In this document: piece by piece, positions 36,723 through 45,607 of the stretch
Layout of the letters: each line of letters opens with the position of its first letter
How positions within the stretch are numbered: position 1 is the first letter of the stretch
Assembly (NCBI RefSeq): GCF_014219065.1
Contig: NZ_JACLGO010000017.1
Location: 28,511-92,510 of the forward strand
Reading direction: 5' to 3'
DNA length: 64,000 nucleotides
Origin: Halopseudomonas xiamenensis
GTDB taxonomy: Bacteria > Pseudomonadota > Gammaproteobacteria > Pseudomonadales > Pseudomonadaceae
Notes under the pieces: generated by a model
Seen by the model: only the letters and a program-made list of their open reading frames with translations
Database searches by the model: none
Told to the model about the DNA's origin: nothing
Program-made: the position numbers and the translations under genes

Positions 36723-37238
36723 GTGAACCAATCGCATTTCAATCATGTCTTTCTCGCCCAGCGTGTTTCCCTGCTGCGTACCCTCGAACGTATGGTGCAG
36801 AATCACAGCACCGCCGAGGATCTGCTGCAGGAGACCTACCTGCGAGTCAGCCGCGCACTGGGCGAGCGGGCCATCGAGCACCTGGAGCCCTTCGTGTTCC
36901 AGACCGCACGCAACCTGGCGCTCGATCACCTGCGCTCGCGTCGTATCCAGGCGCGCATGGTCGTGGAAGATGTGCCCATGGAGGTGGTCGAAAGCGTCGC
37001 GGCTCCCGGCAGCAGCGCGGAGGATGCTGTCCATGCCCAACGCCTGCTGGAGCATCTGAACCTGAGCCTCAATCAGCTCAGTACACGCCAGCATCAGATT
37101 TTCATTCTCAGCCGGGTGCATGGCCACAGCTACCAGGACATCGCTGGACAACTCGATGTTTCCATCAGTACGGTGCAGAAGGAACTGAAGCTGATCATGG
37201 CGATCTGCATCAGTGTGGTCGAGCGTGCAACGAGATAG
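36723..37238 (+). CDS. FecI-family ECF sigma factor of a probable heme uptake system
   Basis: The 171-residue protein has sigma region 2 (TAEDLLQETYLRVSRAL ... FVFQTARNLALDHLRSR) and region 4 (STRQHQIFILSRVHGHSYQDI). It starts MNQSHFNHVFLAQR after a Fur box. It should direct RNA polymerase to the receptor gene downstream when the receptor binds its ligand. Order sigma, anti-sigma, receptor is the FecI-FecR-FecA arrangement; by gene content it resembles the HxuI-HxuR-HxuA heme system of P. aeruginosa, though that assignment is from memory. Confidence 0.9.
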   Translation: MNQSHFNHVFLAQRVSLLRTLERMVQNHSTAEDLLQETYLRVSRALGERAIEHLEPFVFQTARNLALDHLRSRRIQARMVVEDVPMEVVESVAAPGSSAEDAVHAQRLLEHLNLSLNQLSTRQHQIFILSRVHGHSYQDIAGQLDVSISTVQKELKLIMAICISVVERATR

Positions 37239-37251
37239 CCGAGGAACATTC

Positions 37252-38223
37252 GTGACGAATACCCATGACACCCCGCCCGCCACCACCCAGGACGGGGAAT
37301 CCTCAAGCGCCAGCGCCATGGACCAGGCGCTGGACTGGCTGATCCTGCTGGAAAACCCGACCCCGGAGCAACGCCGGCAGTTCGAGGCCTGGCTGCACGC
37401 TTCGCCGCTGCATGCCGAGACATTCAACAGGGCCCAGCTTATCTGGGACAGCCCACAGGTGGCACAGTGCGCCCGGCAACTGCAGGCACCTGCGGCAGCC
37501 AGCTCCCCGCCCCGCCGCCGACGCCACCCTTGGCGGACGCTGGCCATCGCTGCGGTCCTGGTGCTCGGACTGGGCAGTTTCACTGATCTGCCATTACGCC
37601 TGCAGGCCGATCATCTGACGGCGGTCGGCCAGCAGCAGCGCCTGCATCTGGATGACGGCTCCAGGGTGCTGCTCAATACCAATTCGGCCTTCTCCAGCAC
37701 CATAAACGCGCAGCAGCGCGCTGCTCGGCTGCATCAGGGCGAGGCGTTCTTCGAGATATCCGACAGCCGTGATCAGCCATTGAAGCTGGAGGTCGGCCCG
37801 GTGCGTGCCAGCGTCCGGGATACCGCCTTTGCCGTGCGCTATCAGAACGGCGTGGCCCATGTCGGCGTGCAGCGCGGCGATGTCGATCTGCAGGCGGCGC
37901 ACAGCGGCGCCTGGGTCCGCGTTTCGGCTGGCGAGAGCATCCATGTCGGCCCCAACGGTTTCAACCAGCCGACCCGGCTCGATCACACGGAGCTGGCCTG
38001 GACCCAGGGCCGACTGGTATTCGAGAACCGTCCGATGAGCGAAGTGCTGGCCGAGCTGCGCCGCTACTATCCCGGCTGGATCATCAATACCAACGAGCGT
38101 CTGGCGGATGTGGCGGTGACCGGCAACTACCGGCTGGACCAGCCGCTGGAAGTGGTGCGCTCACTGGCGCACATCACCTCTGCACGCCTGCAGGAATTCC
38201 CGGCGCTGGTCGTGCTCAACTGA
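37252..38223 (+). CDS. FecR-family anti-sigma/transmembrane sensor
   Basis: The protein is 323 residues from a GTG at 37252, chosen because GAGGAA lies five bases upstream; a frame overlapping the sigma gene is also open. An N-terminal DUF4880-type segment (ALDWLILLENPTPEQRRQFEAWL) binds the sigma factor. A single membrane helix follows (WRTLAIAAVLVLGLGSF, about 85-103), then the periplasmic FecR domain (DGSRVLLNTNSAF ... GEAFFEI ... FAVRY) and an STN-contacting C-terminus. It carries the surface signal from the receptor to the sigma factor. Confidence 0.92.
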   Translation: MTNTHDTPPATTQDGESSSASAMDQALDWLILLENPTPEQRRQFEAWLHASPLHAETFNRAQLIWDSPQVAQCARQLQAPAAASSPPRRRRHPWRTLAIAAVLVLGLGSFTDLPLRLQADHLTAVGQQQRLHLDDGSRVLLNTNSAFSSTINAQQRAARLHQGEAFFEISDSRDQPLKLEVGPVRASVRDTAFAVRYQNGVAHVGVQRGDVDLQAAHSGAWVRVSAGESIHVGPNGFNQPTRLDHTELAWTQGRLVFENRPMSEVLAELRRYYPGWIINTNERLADVAVTGNYRLDQPLEVVRSLAHITSARLQEFPALVVLN

Positions 38224-38344
38224 TCTGACAATTGTTTTTACGCGATTACCTGGGCTGATTCGTCTCGTTATTTCCAATGCAACTGATTCGCATTTGTTTA
38301 TGCGATAGAAAATCATCTGACCCTTGCGAGACGGAGCACCAACG

Positions 38345-40918
38345 ATGTTCTCTTCCCCTACCCGGCCGGCACGCATGCCGCGCTGCACGCTATCCCTTCT
38401 GACTGCCGCCATTCTGCTGGCGGGCGCCCAGGCAGCACCTGTACTGGCTGACCCGGCACCTGCCCAGCCGGCACGCAGCCTGGGGCAGTACCAGTTCGCC
38501 ATTGCTCCCCAGCCCCTGGTCCCGGCGCTGAATGCCTTCACCGCCGTCACCGGCTGGCAGGTGGGATTATCCGCCGAACTGGCTGAAGGCGTGGACTCCC
38601 CCGGCGTGACCGGTGCCCTGCCGGCGGAACAGGCCCTGGACCAGTTGCTGGCCGGTACGCAGCTGGGCTATCGCAAGCTCGGTAACAACAGCATCGTACT
38701 GGAACAGCGCAGCAACACAGCCAGCCTGACATTGCAGCCGATCACCGTCAGCGCCACCCGGCATGACCAGGACATCACCAGCGTTCCCAATACCGTGACC
38801 AGCCATACCCGCGAACAACTGGACCGCGAGAACGTCAACAGCATCCGGCAACTGGTACGTCACCAGCCAGGGGTGACGGTCGGCGGCGCCGGCCAGCGCG
38901 GCGGCATCAGCGGCTACAACATCCGCGGTATCGATGGTGACCGGGTACTGACCCAGGTCGATGGCGTGGAGATTCCCGGTGGCTTCTTCAATGGGCCCTA
39001 CGCCAAGACCCAGCGCAACTACGTCGACCCGGAAATCGTCAAGCGCGTGGAGATACTGCGCGGTCCGGCATCGGCGCTGTATGGCAGCAATGCCATCGGT
39101 GGTGTGGTCAGCTATTTCACCCTGGACCCGGAAGACATCATCAAGCCCGGTGAAGAAGCCGGCGCCCGGCTCAAGGCCGGCTACAGTTCCGCCGATGAAA
39201 GCTGGCTGAAATCCGCCACTGTCGCCGGACGTACCGGCCAGGTCGATGGGCTGCTGCACTACAGCCGCCGCGACGGACACGAAACCGAATCCTACGGCAA
39301 CGACAACAGCACCGGCCTGACCCGCACCGCCGCCAACCCGGAAGATGCCCGCACCAGCAACGTACTGGCCAAGGCCGGCTGGTACTACGCCGATGAGGCG
39401 CGCCTGGGACTGACCTATGAAAAATACAAGGACGACCGCGACACCGACCAGAGAAGCGCCGTTGGCGGCCCATTCAATAATGGCCAGCCGCTGGGCATGT
39501 ACCGCTCGCGCACTGGCAACGACACCATCACCCGCGAACGCTTCGGCCTGGAACACCGCTTCGGCATCGATTCCTTGCTGGCGGACAATGCCCGCTGGAG
39601 CTTCAACTACCAGACCGCCAAGACCGACCAGAGCACCCTGGAGAACTATTTCCCGTTCTCGCGCAACGTCATGCGCAGCCGCGAAACCCTCTACCAGGAA
39701 CGCCAGTGGGTGCTGGACGGCCAGTTGGACAAGTCCTTCAGCCTCGGTGAAACCGCACACCTGCTGACCTATGGCGCCACCCTCAAGCGGGAGAAGGTCA
39801 CCGGCTCGCGCAGCGGCAACGGCATCTGCCTGGCCATCGGCGCCGGTTGCAGCGCCGTTGGCGCGGTCAGCCCGGCTGATGTACTGGTCAAGTCCAGCGA
39901 CTTCCCGGACCCGACCATCGACACCTACAGCCTGTTCGTGCAGGACCAGATCAGCTGGAACAACTGGACCTTCCTGCCGGGCCTGCGTTACGACCACACC
40001 GAGCTGAAACCCCACATCACCGACGAGTTTCTCAACACCGTCGACCCCGATGACCTGAACACCGTCAGCGACAAGACCAAACGCTGGCAGCGTCTGTCAC
40101 CCAAGCTCGGCCTGACCTACGCGCTGACCGAGCAGCTCACCTGGTACGGCCAGTATGCCGAAGGCTTCCGCACGCCCACGGCCAAGGCGCTGTATGGCCG
40201 CTTCGAGAACGCCAGCGGCGGCTATAACGTCGAGCCGAACGCGGACCTGGAGCCAGAAAAGAGCCGCAGCTACGAAACCGGCCTGCGTGGCAACTTCGAG
40301 CATGGCAACTTCGATGTGGCGGTGTTCTACAACAAGTACCGCGACTTCATCAATGAGGATGCGATAACACCCGGCTATGAAGACGTGACCTTCCAGAGCA
40401 ACAACATCCGCCATGCCACCATCAAGGGTGTGGAGTTCAAGGGCCGGCTGAACCTCGATGTGCTGGGCGCTGCGCCGGGTTTCTACGCCCAGGGCTCGAT
40501 CGCCTATGCCCATGGTCGCAACAGGGACAGCGGCGAACCGCTGAATGCCATCAACCCGCTGACCGGGGTGCTCGGCCTGGGTTATGAGCAGGAGGACTAT
40601 GGTGCCCTGCTCAGCTGGACACTGGTACGCAAGAAGAACCGGGTCGACGACAGCACCTTCAATACCCCCGACGGCGTCAGCAGCCAGTTCAGGACGCCCG
40701 GTTACGGCGTGCTGGACCTGACCGGCTTCTATAAGGTCGGCGATGACGTCACCCTCAGCGCCGGCCTGTACAACCTGACCGACAAGAAATACTGGCTGTG
40801 GGATGACGTACGCGGTTATGACGGTGTCGGCGAAGCCGCAGTGCTCAGCCCGGCCAATCTCGACCGCCTGACCCAGCCCGGCCGCAACTTTGCCATCAAC
40901 CTGGTGTGGGATATCTGA
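38345..40918 (+). CDS. TonB-dependent receptor with signalling domain, probable heme/hemophore receptor
   Basis: The protein is 857 residues from the ATG at 38345, with GGAG upstream; a TTG 21 bases earlier is weaker. A signal peptide (LSLLTAAILLAGAQAAPVLA) precedes an N-terminal STN domain (about 45-110) that talks to FecR. A plug with LQPITVSATR (TonB box region) and ILRGPASALYGSNAIGGVV follows, then the barrel. The heme-receptor region shows EGFRTP (for FRAP) and PNADLEPEKS (for NPNL), with no His between them. It ends in WDI, not the usual aromatic. Specificity for heme is likely, not proven. Confidence 0.9.
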   Translation: MFSSPTRPARMPRCTLSLLTAAILLAGAQAAPVLADPAPAQPARSLGQYQFAIAPQPLVPALNAFTAVTGWQVGLSAELAEGVDSPGVTGALPAEQALDQLLAGTQLGYRKLGNNSIVLEQRSNTASLTLQPITVSATRHDQDITSVPNTVTSHTREQLDRENVNSIRQLVRHQPGVTVGGAGQRGGISGYNIRGIDGDRVLTQVDGVEIPGGFFNGPYAKTQRNYVDPEIVKRVEILRGPASALYGSNAIGGVVSYFTLDPEDIIKPGEEAGARLKAGYSSADESWLKSATVAGRTGQVDGLLHYSRRDGHETESYGNDNSTGLTRTAANPEDARTSNVLAKAGWYYADEARLGLTYEKYKDDRDTDQRSAVGGPFNNGQPLGMYRSRTGNDTITRERFGLEHRFGIDSLLADNARWSFNYQTAKTDQSTLENYFPFSRNVMRSRETLYQERQWVLDGQLDKSFSLGETAHLLTYGATLKREKVTGSRSGNGICLAIGAGCSAVGAVSPADVLVKSSDFPDPTIDTYSLFVQDQISWNNWTFLPGLRYDHTELKPHITDEFLNTVDPDDLNTVSDKTKRWQRLSPKLGLTYALTEQLTWYGQYAEGFRTPTAKALYGRFENASGGYNVEPNADLEPEKSRSYETGLRGNFEHGNFDVAVFYNKYRDFINEDAITPGYEDVTFQSNNIRHATIKGVEFKGRLNLDVLGAAPGFYAQGSIAYAHGRNRDSGEPLNAINPLTGVLGLGYEQEDYGALLSWTLVRKKNRVDDSTFNTPDGVSSQFRTPGYGVLDLTGFYKVGDDVTLSAGLYNLTDKKYWLWDDVRGYDGVGEAAVLSPANLDRLTQPGRNFAINLVWDI

Positions 40919-40930
40919 GCGCTCCCGCCC

Positions 40931-40958
40931 GCGCTGCACCTGACACCAGGTGCAGCGC
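40931..40958. terminator. hairpin between the receptor gene and the convergent thioredoxin-fold gene
   Basis: A 12-base perfect stem (GCGCTGCACCTG with CAGGTGCAGCGC) closes on an ACAC loop 13 bases after the receptor stop. It lies between convergent genes and has no long T run, so termination is likely but not certain. Confidence 0.65.
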
Positions 40959-40960
40959 CA

Positions 40961-41719
40961 TCAGCGCAGCAATACCTTGGCCAGCATCCACAGCGCCATG
41001 CCCACCATCATCAAGTTCTCCGTCAGCGATACGAAGCCGAGCGGCACCTGGCTGTCTCCGCCGACACAGGCGCATTTCAACTCGCGCTTGTCGATATACA
41101 CGGCCTTGAACACCGACACCGCGCCGACGCTACCGATCAACAGCGCCACCGGTATGGACAACCACAGCAACGCGCCGGCGACCATCAATACCCCTGCCAA
41201 CGCCTCGCCAAAGGGGTACAGATAAGCATAGGGCACCCAGCGCTGGGCCAGCAGGTCATAGCCCAGGAACATGCTGGAAAAGCTCTCCAGATCGCGCAAC
41301 TTGAGCAAGGCCAGGATGCTCATGGCGAAGGCCACGAAGCTCTCCAGCGCACGCACCGTGAACAGATTGCCGAGGGCCATCCAGCTGGTGGCCAGCGCCA
41401 GCAACGCCGCCATGCCAAACACCGCGATCACCGGTTGATAACTGGTCGCCTCCGGCCCCGGCACGGCCTTGCCGAAATAACGCCGCAGATCATCGTAGCC
41501 ACCGATACGCACACCCTCGATGAACACCTGCGGCGTGGTCTGCACCTCATGTTCGGCCTTGAACGCCTCGGTCTGCTCCCGGCTGGTCAGCCAGTGGTCT
41601 TCGACTTCATAGCCCCTGGCGCGCAACAGGTGGCGGGCTTTCAAGCCGAAGGGACAGATATGCTCGGGCACGACCATGCGGTAGATGGTGGCTTTTTGCG
41701 GTAGCTTGGCGGTGCTCAT
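40961..41719 (-). CDS. glutaredoxin-like/MauE-type membrane fusion protein
   Basis: The 252-residue protein has an N-terminal thioredoxin-fold domain (ATIYRMVVPEHICPFGLKARH ... TTPQVFIEGVRIGGYDDL, to about 85) of glutaredoxin type with a monothiol CPFG. Four membrane helices of DoxX/MauE type follow (about 98-118, 128-143, 175-200, 228-250). A CACVGGDS motif lies before the last helix, a typical paired-Cys loop. MauE-like proteins take part in disulfide formation or electron transfer at the membrane. It may move thiols across the membrane, but the role is unknown. Confidence 0.78.
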   Translation of the reverse strand: MSTAKLPQKATIYRMVVPEHICPFGLKARHLLRARGYEVEDHWLTSREQTEAFKAEHEVQTTPQVFIEGVRIGGYDDLRRYFGKAVPGPEATSYQPVIAVFGMAALLALATSWMALGNLFTVRALESFVAFAMSILALLKLRDLESFSSMFLGYDLLAQRWVPYAYLYPFGEALAGVLMVAGALLWLSIPVALLIGSVGAVSVFKAVYIDKRELKCACVGGDSQVPLGFVSLTENLMMVGMALWMLAKVLLR

Positions 41720-41857
41720 GATGCGGCTCTCGTTTCACCCCGTTGTTCTGTTGACTACCGCCCCGCGAGGAAATTCAGCACAGCTTTGGCGTTGCGGTGG
41801 CGCGAGGGCTAGACTTGCAGAGCAATCCATCACCCGGAGTGCCGGGAAGGAAGCCGC

Positions 41858-42559
41858 ATGTTCCGCGCCGAGATCTACCGCTACAACCCCGAGTGCGACA
41901 GCCGCCCACAGATGCAGCTGTTCGATGTGCCCGACGACTATCGCAAGGGCATGGTGCTGGATGTTCTCGAGTACCTCAAAACCGTCGACAGCTCATTGAG
42001 CTTTCGACGCTCCTGTCGTGAAGGGGTGTGCGGCTCGGACGGCATGAATATCAATGGCAAGAACGGTCTGGCCTGCATCACCCCGGTCATCGACAAACTG
42101 GATGACGAGCGGCTGATCATCCGACCGCTCTCGGGCATGGAGGTGATTCGCGACCTGGTGGTGGATCAGGCGCACTTCTTTGCCCAGTACACCAGCATCA
42201 AGCCGTGGCTGATCAATGACGGCGAACCGCCCACCACCGAATATCGCCAGTCACCGGAGGAACGCGCCAAACTGGACGGCCTGTATGAATGCATTCTCTG
42301 CGGCTGCTGCACCTCCGGCTGCCCCTCCTGGTGGTGGAACCCGGACAAGTACCTCGGCCCCGCCGTGCTGCTGCAGGCCTATCGCTTCATCGCCGACAGC
42401 CGTGACACGGCCACCCAGGCCAGGCTGCAGCGCCTGTCCGACCGTTTCAGCCTGTATCGCTGTCGAGATATCGGCAACTGCAGCTGGGTCTGCCCCAAGC
42501 ACCTGAACCCGATGAAGGCGATCAGCGACATTCGGCGGGAGATGCTGAAAAAGCATTGA
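41858..42559 (+). CDS. orphan succinate dehydrogenase/fumarate reductase iron-sulfur subunit (SdhB-like)
   Basis: The 233-residue protein has the [2Fe-2S] domain (RRSCREGVCGSDG ... NGLACITP) and the second half with [4Fe-4S] and [3Fe-4S] cysteines (ECILCGCCTSGCPSWWW, CRDIGNCSWVCPKHLNP). Length and layout match SdhB. But no sdhA, sdhC or sdhD adjoins; neighbours are a convergent Fic gene and a divergent thioredoxin-fold gene. The sequence differs from what I remember of the usual Pseudomonas SdhB, so it is probably a second paralogue. Its partner is unknown. Confidence 0.88.
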   Translation: MFRAEIYRYNPECDSRPQMQLFDVPDDYRKGMVLDVLEYLKTVDSSLSFRRSCREGVCGSDGMNINGKNGLACITPVIDKLDDERLIIRPLSGMEVIRDLVVDQAHFFAQYTSIKPWLINDGEPPTTEYRQSPEERAKLDGLYECILCGCCTSGCPSWWWNPDKYLGPAVLLQAYRFIADSRDTATQARLQRLSDRFSLYRCRDIGNCSWVCPKHLNPMKAISDIRREMLKKH

Positions 42560-42629
42560 AGTAGTGGGCCAGTGCCACCGAGACGAATGCCCCATCAGCC
42601 AGACCAGCAAGACTTACCAATTGAATATG

Positions 42630-43823
42630 CTACTGAAACCGACGATGCAGATCGGGAAATATCTCACCAGCGAACCAGGCCGGCAAACCAGGTTCAATGA
42701 TCCGCGCCTTGGGTGATTCACTGTGTACCACTCCAAGCTTGATCAGCGTTGACAGTTCATCAGTAGCCTGCCGGGAATTCAAACCAGTGAATATCTTGAA
42801 GTCCTTGCGCGGCATACTGCCCTGTACGAGCAACGCCAGCACTGCCGAAGCGGTGGCAGGCCGAACCCCACCAAGCCGTAGCCGCTCGTCATACTGGAAC
42901 ACTCTGCTCAAGCGATCCCGCAAGGTTGTCGTATTCAACGCTGCTGCCATGTAATCAACTTGGTCGTGGCAGACGTCGAGCATGAACTCAATGAAGTTGA
43001 AGTAGTGCCGCTGGGACAGTTGACCACGCCCATCCAGATCGCCTTCGCGCGGCCTGTCGGCAAGAGCGAGGTAGCGATAATAATCGTCATTCCGACGCGC
43101 TAGACCACGGGACAGCGACCATAATGCCGGCCTCAAGCCCAGATAGCACAATTGCAGGTGCGTAAGCATGCGCGTAACCCTGCCATTCCCATCGAGGAAT
43201 GGGTGTATGAACGCAGTTCTGTGATGACTGGCCAGAACTCCGATCAAACGCCGGCGAGGATCGCTGATACGCCCAAAGTGAGTCTGCAGATGCTGCAACA
43301 TCGCGCGAACAGCCGCAGCAGCAGGTGCAGCATGGTTGCCAACCATGACCTGTTCATTCTCTTCAGCACGCAGATGACCAGGTACCATTTGCCTGCCATC
43401 ACTCAAGACCAGCGCTGCAGGATCTGCATGCCTGAACAACCGATAGTGAATCGTTTCCAAAAGTTCAGGATCGAACATTGCTGCGAAATCATCGCTCTGA
43501 TAACGGCGCATCGCACGCTCAAGCACAGACTGCTCCTCCACATGCTGGGCTGCCAAGTCTGTCAATTGCTTGCGCTCGCGCTTAGGTGCACTCTGCGCGC
43601 GCTGCAGATCAGCAATCTCGGTGTACTGACCCTCGATCAAGTTGGAGTAATAGCTATTGGTAAGTCGCAGCAGTTCTGCCAAACGTTGGGAGGTCTCCGG
43701 TGCCAAGCGCCCTGCCAGAAACTCAATCTTGCGCGGCAGTGCATCGGCGGCGGCGATGATCGATGCCGGAAGGTTCTCCGGCAGAACAGGATCCAGATAC
43801 CTATGAGTCGTAATCAAAGCCAT
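42630..43823 (-). CDS. Fic-domain protein, likely AMPylator with N-terminal inhibitory helix
   Basis: The 397-residue protein carries the Fic motif H207-PFLDGNGRVTR-218 and an N-terminal inhibitory motif S60-NLIEG-65, making it a class II, self-inhibited Fic. The C-terminal part (about 320-375) looks like a winged helix (GSMPRKDFKIFTGLNSRQATD), a common fusion in stand-alone regulatory Fic proteins. Fic enzymes usually transfer AMP to Ser, Thr or Tyr of target proteins. GGAG lies before the ATG. It is alone on its strand; the 170 bases before the next gene are empty. Confidence 0.9.
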   Translation of the reverse strand: MALITTHRYLDPVLPENLPASIIAAADALPRKIEFLAGRLAPETSQRLAELLRLTNSYYSNLIEGQYTEIADLQRAQSAPKRERKQLTDLAAQHVEEQSVLERAMRRYQSDDFAAMFDPELLETIHYRLFRHADPAALVLSDGRQMVPGHLRAEENEQVMVGNHAAPAAAAVRAMLQHLQTHFGRISDPRRRLIGVLASHHRTAFIHPFLDGNGRVTRMLTHLQLCYLGLRPALWSLSRGLARRNDDYYRYLALADRPREGDLDGRGQLSQRHYFNFIEFMLDVCHDQVDYMAAALNTTTLRDRLSRVFQYDERLRLGGVRPATASAVLALLVQGSMPRKDFKIFTGLNSRQATDELSTLIKLGVVHSESPKARIIEPGLPAWFAGEIFPDLHRRFQ

Positions 43824-43993
43824 TTAGCCTGGCTCCTTACCAAAGCGTTATGCGCATTTATCTGCACATCCACAGTATCCATGAACCCTAGTAATTACAA
43901 TGCCTTCAGGCAATCCTGATTAAATCTAGCGGGTCATTTTCGCTGATTTTATTTCTGATTTTCCAGAAGATCGTGATGTGCGCATCCTGCACG

Positions 43994-44482
43994 TCAGCGA
44001 TTGAAGTAGTGAGCCAAGGCCGCCAGGGTGAAGCTGTCCTGAATTTCACCCACGCGCAGCAACGAACGCATATCAGCCAGGCTGACTCGCTCCACCGCCA
44101 CCGCCTCATCATCACGCTGTTCGGTCAGGTCGCCACTGTTGACCTGGGCCAGATACAGATCGATGGTCGATGCCAGGATCGCGGAGTTGGGCTTGAGCCG
44201 GCCGAGCAGGCTCAGCTGGCTCTCGTCGACCAGGTAACCGGTCTCTTCGGCCAACTCGCGCCGCGCGCAGGCCAGGCTGGTTTCGCCAGGTTCCCCATAG
44301 CCGCGCGGGATTTCCCGCTGGATATCGGCGTGAGCCGCGCGCTTGACGCGCAGCAACAGGAATTCGGAGCCATCGACCAGCGCCAGCACTGCGGCGCCAT
44401 TGTCAGCTCTGTTTTCCACCACGTAATGGAAGCGCCCATCACGCACCACCTTGAACCAGGGGTTCTCGTACTGAGTGCTCAT
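43994..44482 (-). CDS. Nudix hydrolase (NudE/ADP-sugar type)
   Basis: The 162-residue protein has a complete Nudix box, GYGEPGETSLACARREL followed by AEETGY, fitting GX5EX7REUXEEXGU. The N-terminus WFKVVRDGRFHYVVENRADN resembles ADP-ribose/ADP compound hydrolases. It should cleave nucleoside diphosphates linked to another moiety. Its ATG overlaps the stop of the upstream 319-residue gene (ATGA), so the pair is co-translated. Confidence 0.85.
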   Translation of the reverse strand: MSTQYENPWFKVVRDGRFHYVVENRADNGAAVLALVDGSEFLLLRVKRAAHADIQREIPRGYGEPGETSLACARRELAEETGYLVDESQLSLLGRLKPNSAILASTIDLYLAQVNSGDLTEQRDDEAVAVERVSLADMRSLLRVGEIQDSFTLAALAHYFNR

Positions 44483-45438
44483 TTAATTTCCAGCCCCATG
44501 AAGCGACGCATGCGCGGATACATGCCGAACCAGTTCTTGCGGGTCATATAGCTCTTGCCGGAATCGACCATTTTATCCTCCATATAGCTGATCGCCTCGT
44601 CGGTAAGATAACGCACGATCTCCCCTGCGCCGAAACTGGAAATGAACTCGAACACCTTGAGTGGGTACTGGATCAGGGCGATTTCCTTGCGTAATGTCTT
44701 GAGGCCGATACTGGTGTCCAGAATGACCTCCGGCAGGCCGGTGAGATAGGGAATATCATCCTGCAGAAAACCTTCATTGCTCAGTGCGAACAGCGAATTG
44801 TAGGCGGGATCGATCACTTCAGCCCTGAAGCGGGGTGCTACAGCCAGGCCACGTCTGGCAAAGAATGCCTGGGCGTAGGCATACCATTCCGACCGCGAGA
44901 TGACCTGATCTGCTCCCAACAGAAACAAATTGTAGTCCCCATCGTTTTCAAAGAAGTGGTGGAGGGCGCTGCGTTCGCGCAAACGCAAGAACACCTCATT
45001 ACGCAGACTCTCGCGCGGCAGCGAGAGGTTTTCCACCACGGGGCCGACTTGCCGTAGCGCCCGTTCCAGCCCTGCGATCCGATCGCGCATCTGCTGTCGC
45101 TGGAAGCGATCCAACTCCTGCTTGCACGGAGCACCCGGCAGGCTCGACAAGATGAAGTTGCCTGGCAATGCCTCGTAATACTCAGCCAGCCCGGCGTACT
45201 GCCCCAGACCAAAGCCGCGGATCACCAACTTCCCACTACCCTCTTCATTCAGATACTGCACCACGTTGGCCTGCCCCACCACATCGGCCACTTGCAGGTT
45301 ATCTATCAGCGTATTGGGCGACAGCACCACACCATCGGCAAACGCCAAGCCGACCAGAACACGTTTGCGCAACTCATCACTGTCCAGTGCACGCACCGAA
45401 TCACAATTGGACAGTAGCAATTTTTCCTTGAACAGCAT
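44479..45438 (-). CDS. hypothetical protein coupled to a Nudix hydrolase
   Basis: The protein is 319 residues from the ATG at 45438, chosen because AGGAGG lies nine bases upstream; 35 more codons are open but weaker. I do not recognise a family. There is no signal peptide or membrane helix. It is rich in Leu, Phe and Arg, with RFQRQQMRDRIAGLERALRQ likely helical, and contains several motifs of uncertain meaning (ADGVVLSPNTLIDN, KTLRKEIALIQYPLKVFEF). Overlap with the Nudix gene suggests a shared task on a nucleotide or nucleotide signal. Confidence 0.68.
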   Translation of the reverse strand: MLFKEKLLLSNCDSVRALDSDELRKRVLVGLAFADGVVLSPNTLIDNLQVADVVGQANVVQYLNEEGSGKLVIRGFGLGQYAGLAEYYEALPGNFILSSLPGAPCKQELDRFQRQQMRDRIAGLERALRQVGPVVENLSLPRESLRNEVFLRLRERSALHHFFENDGDYNLFLLGADQVISRSEWYAYAQAFFARRGLAVAPRFRAEVIDPAYNSLFALSNEGFLQDDIPYLTGLPEVILDTSIGLKTLRKEIALIQYPLKVFEFISSFGAGEIVRYLTDEAISYMEDKMVDSGKSYMTRKNWFGMYPRMRRFMGLEIK

Positions 45439-45607
45439 CGGTTCCGCCTCCTCGCCCCTGCGGCATGCCGACATGATATCGCCCAGGATGCGACGCCGCG
45501 AGCTGCTCGATACTGGAGAGTCGTTCGCAAAACTGTCGCACATCGGAGGCTACAATGGCGCCCCTCGCGAAAGGGCGGGGTTCGTTCTGTTATTACAAGG
45601 TATGGAA

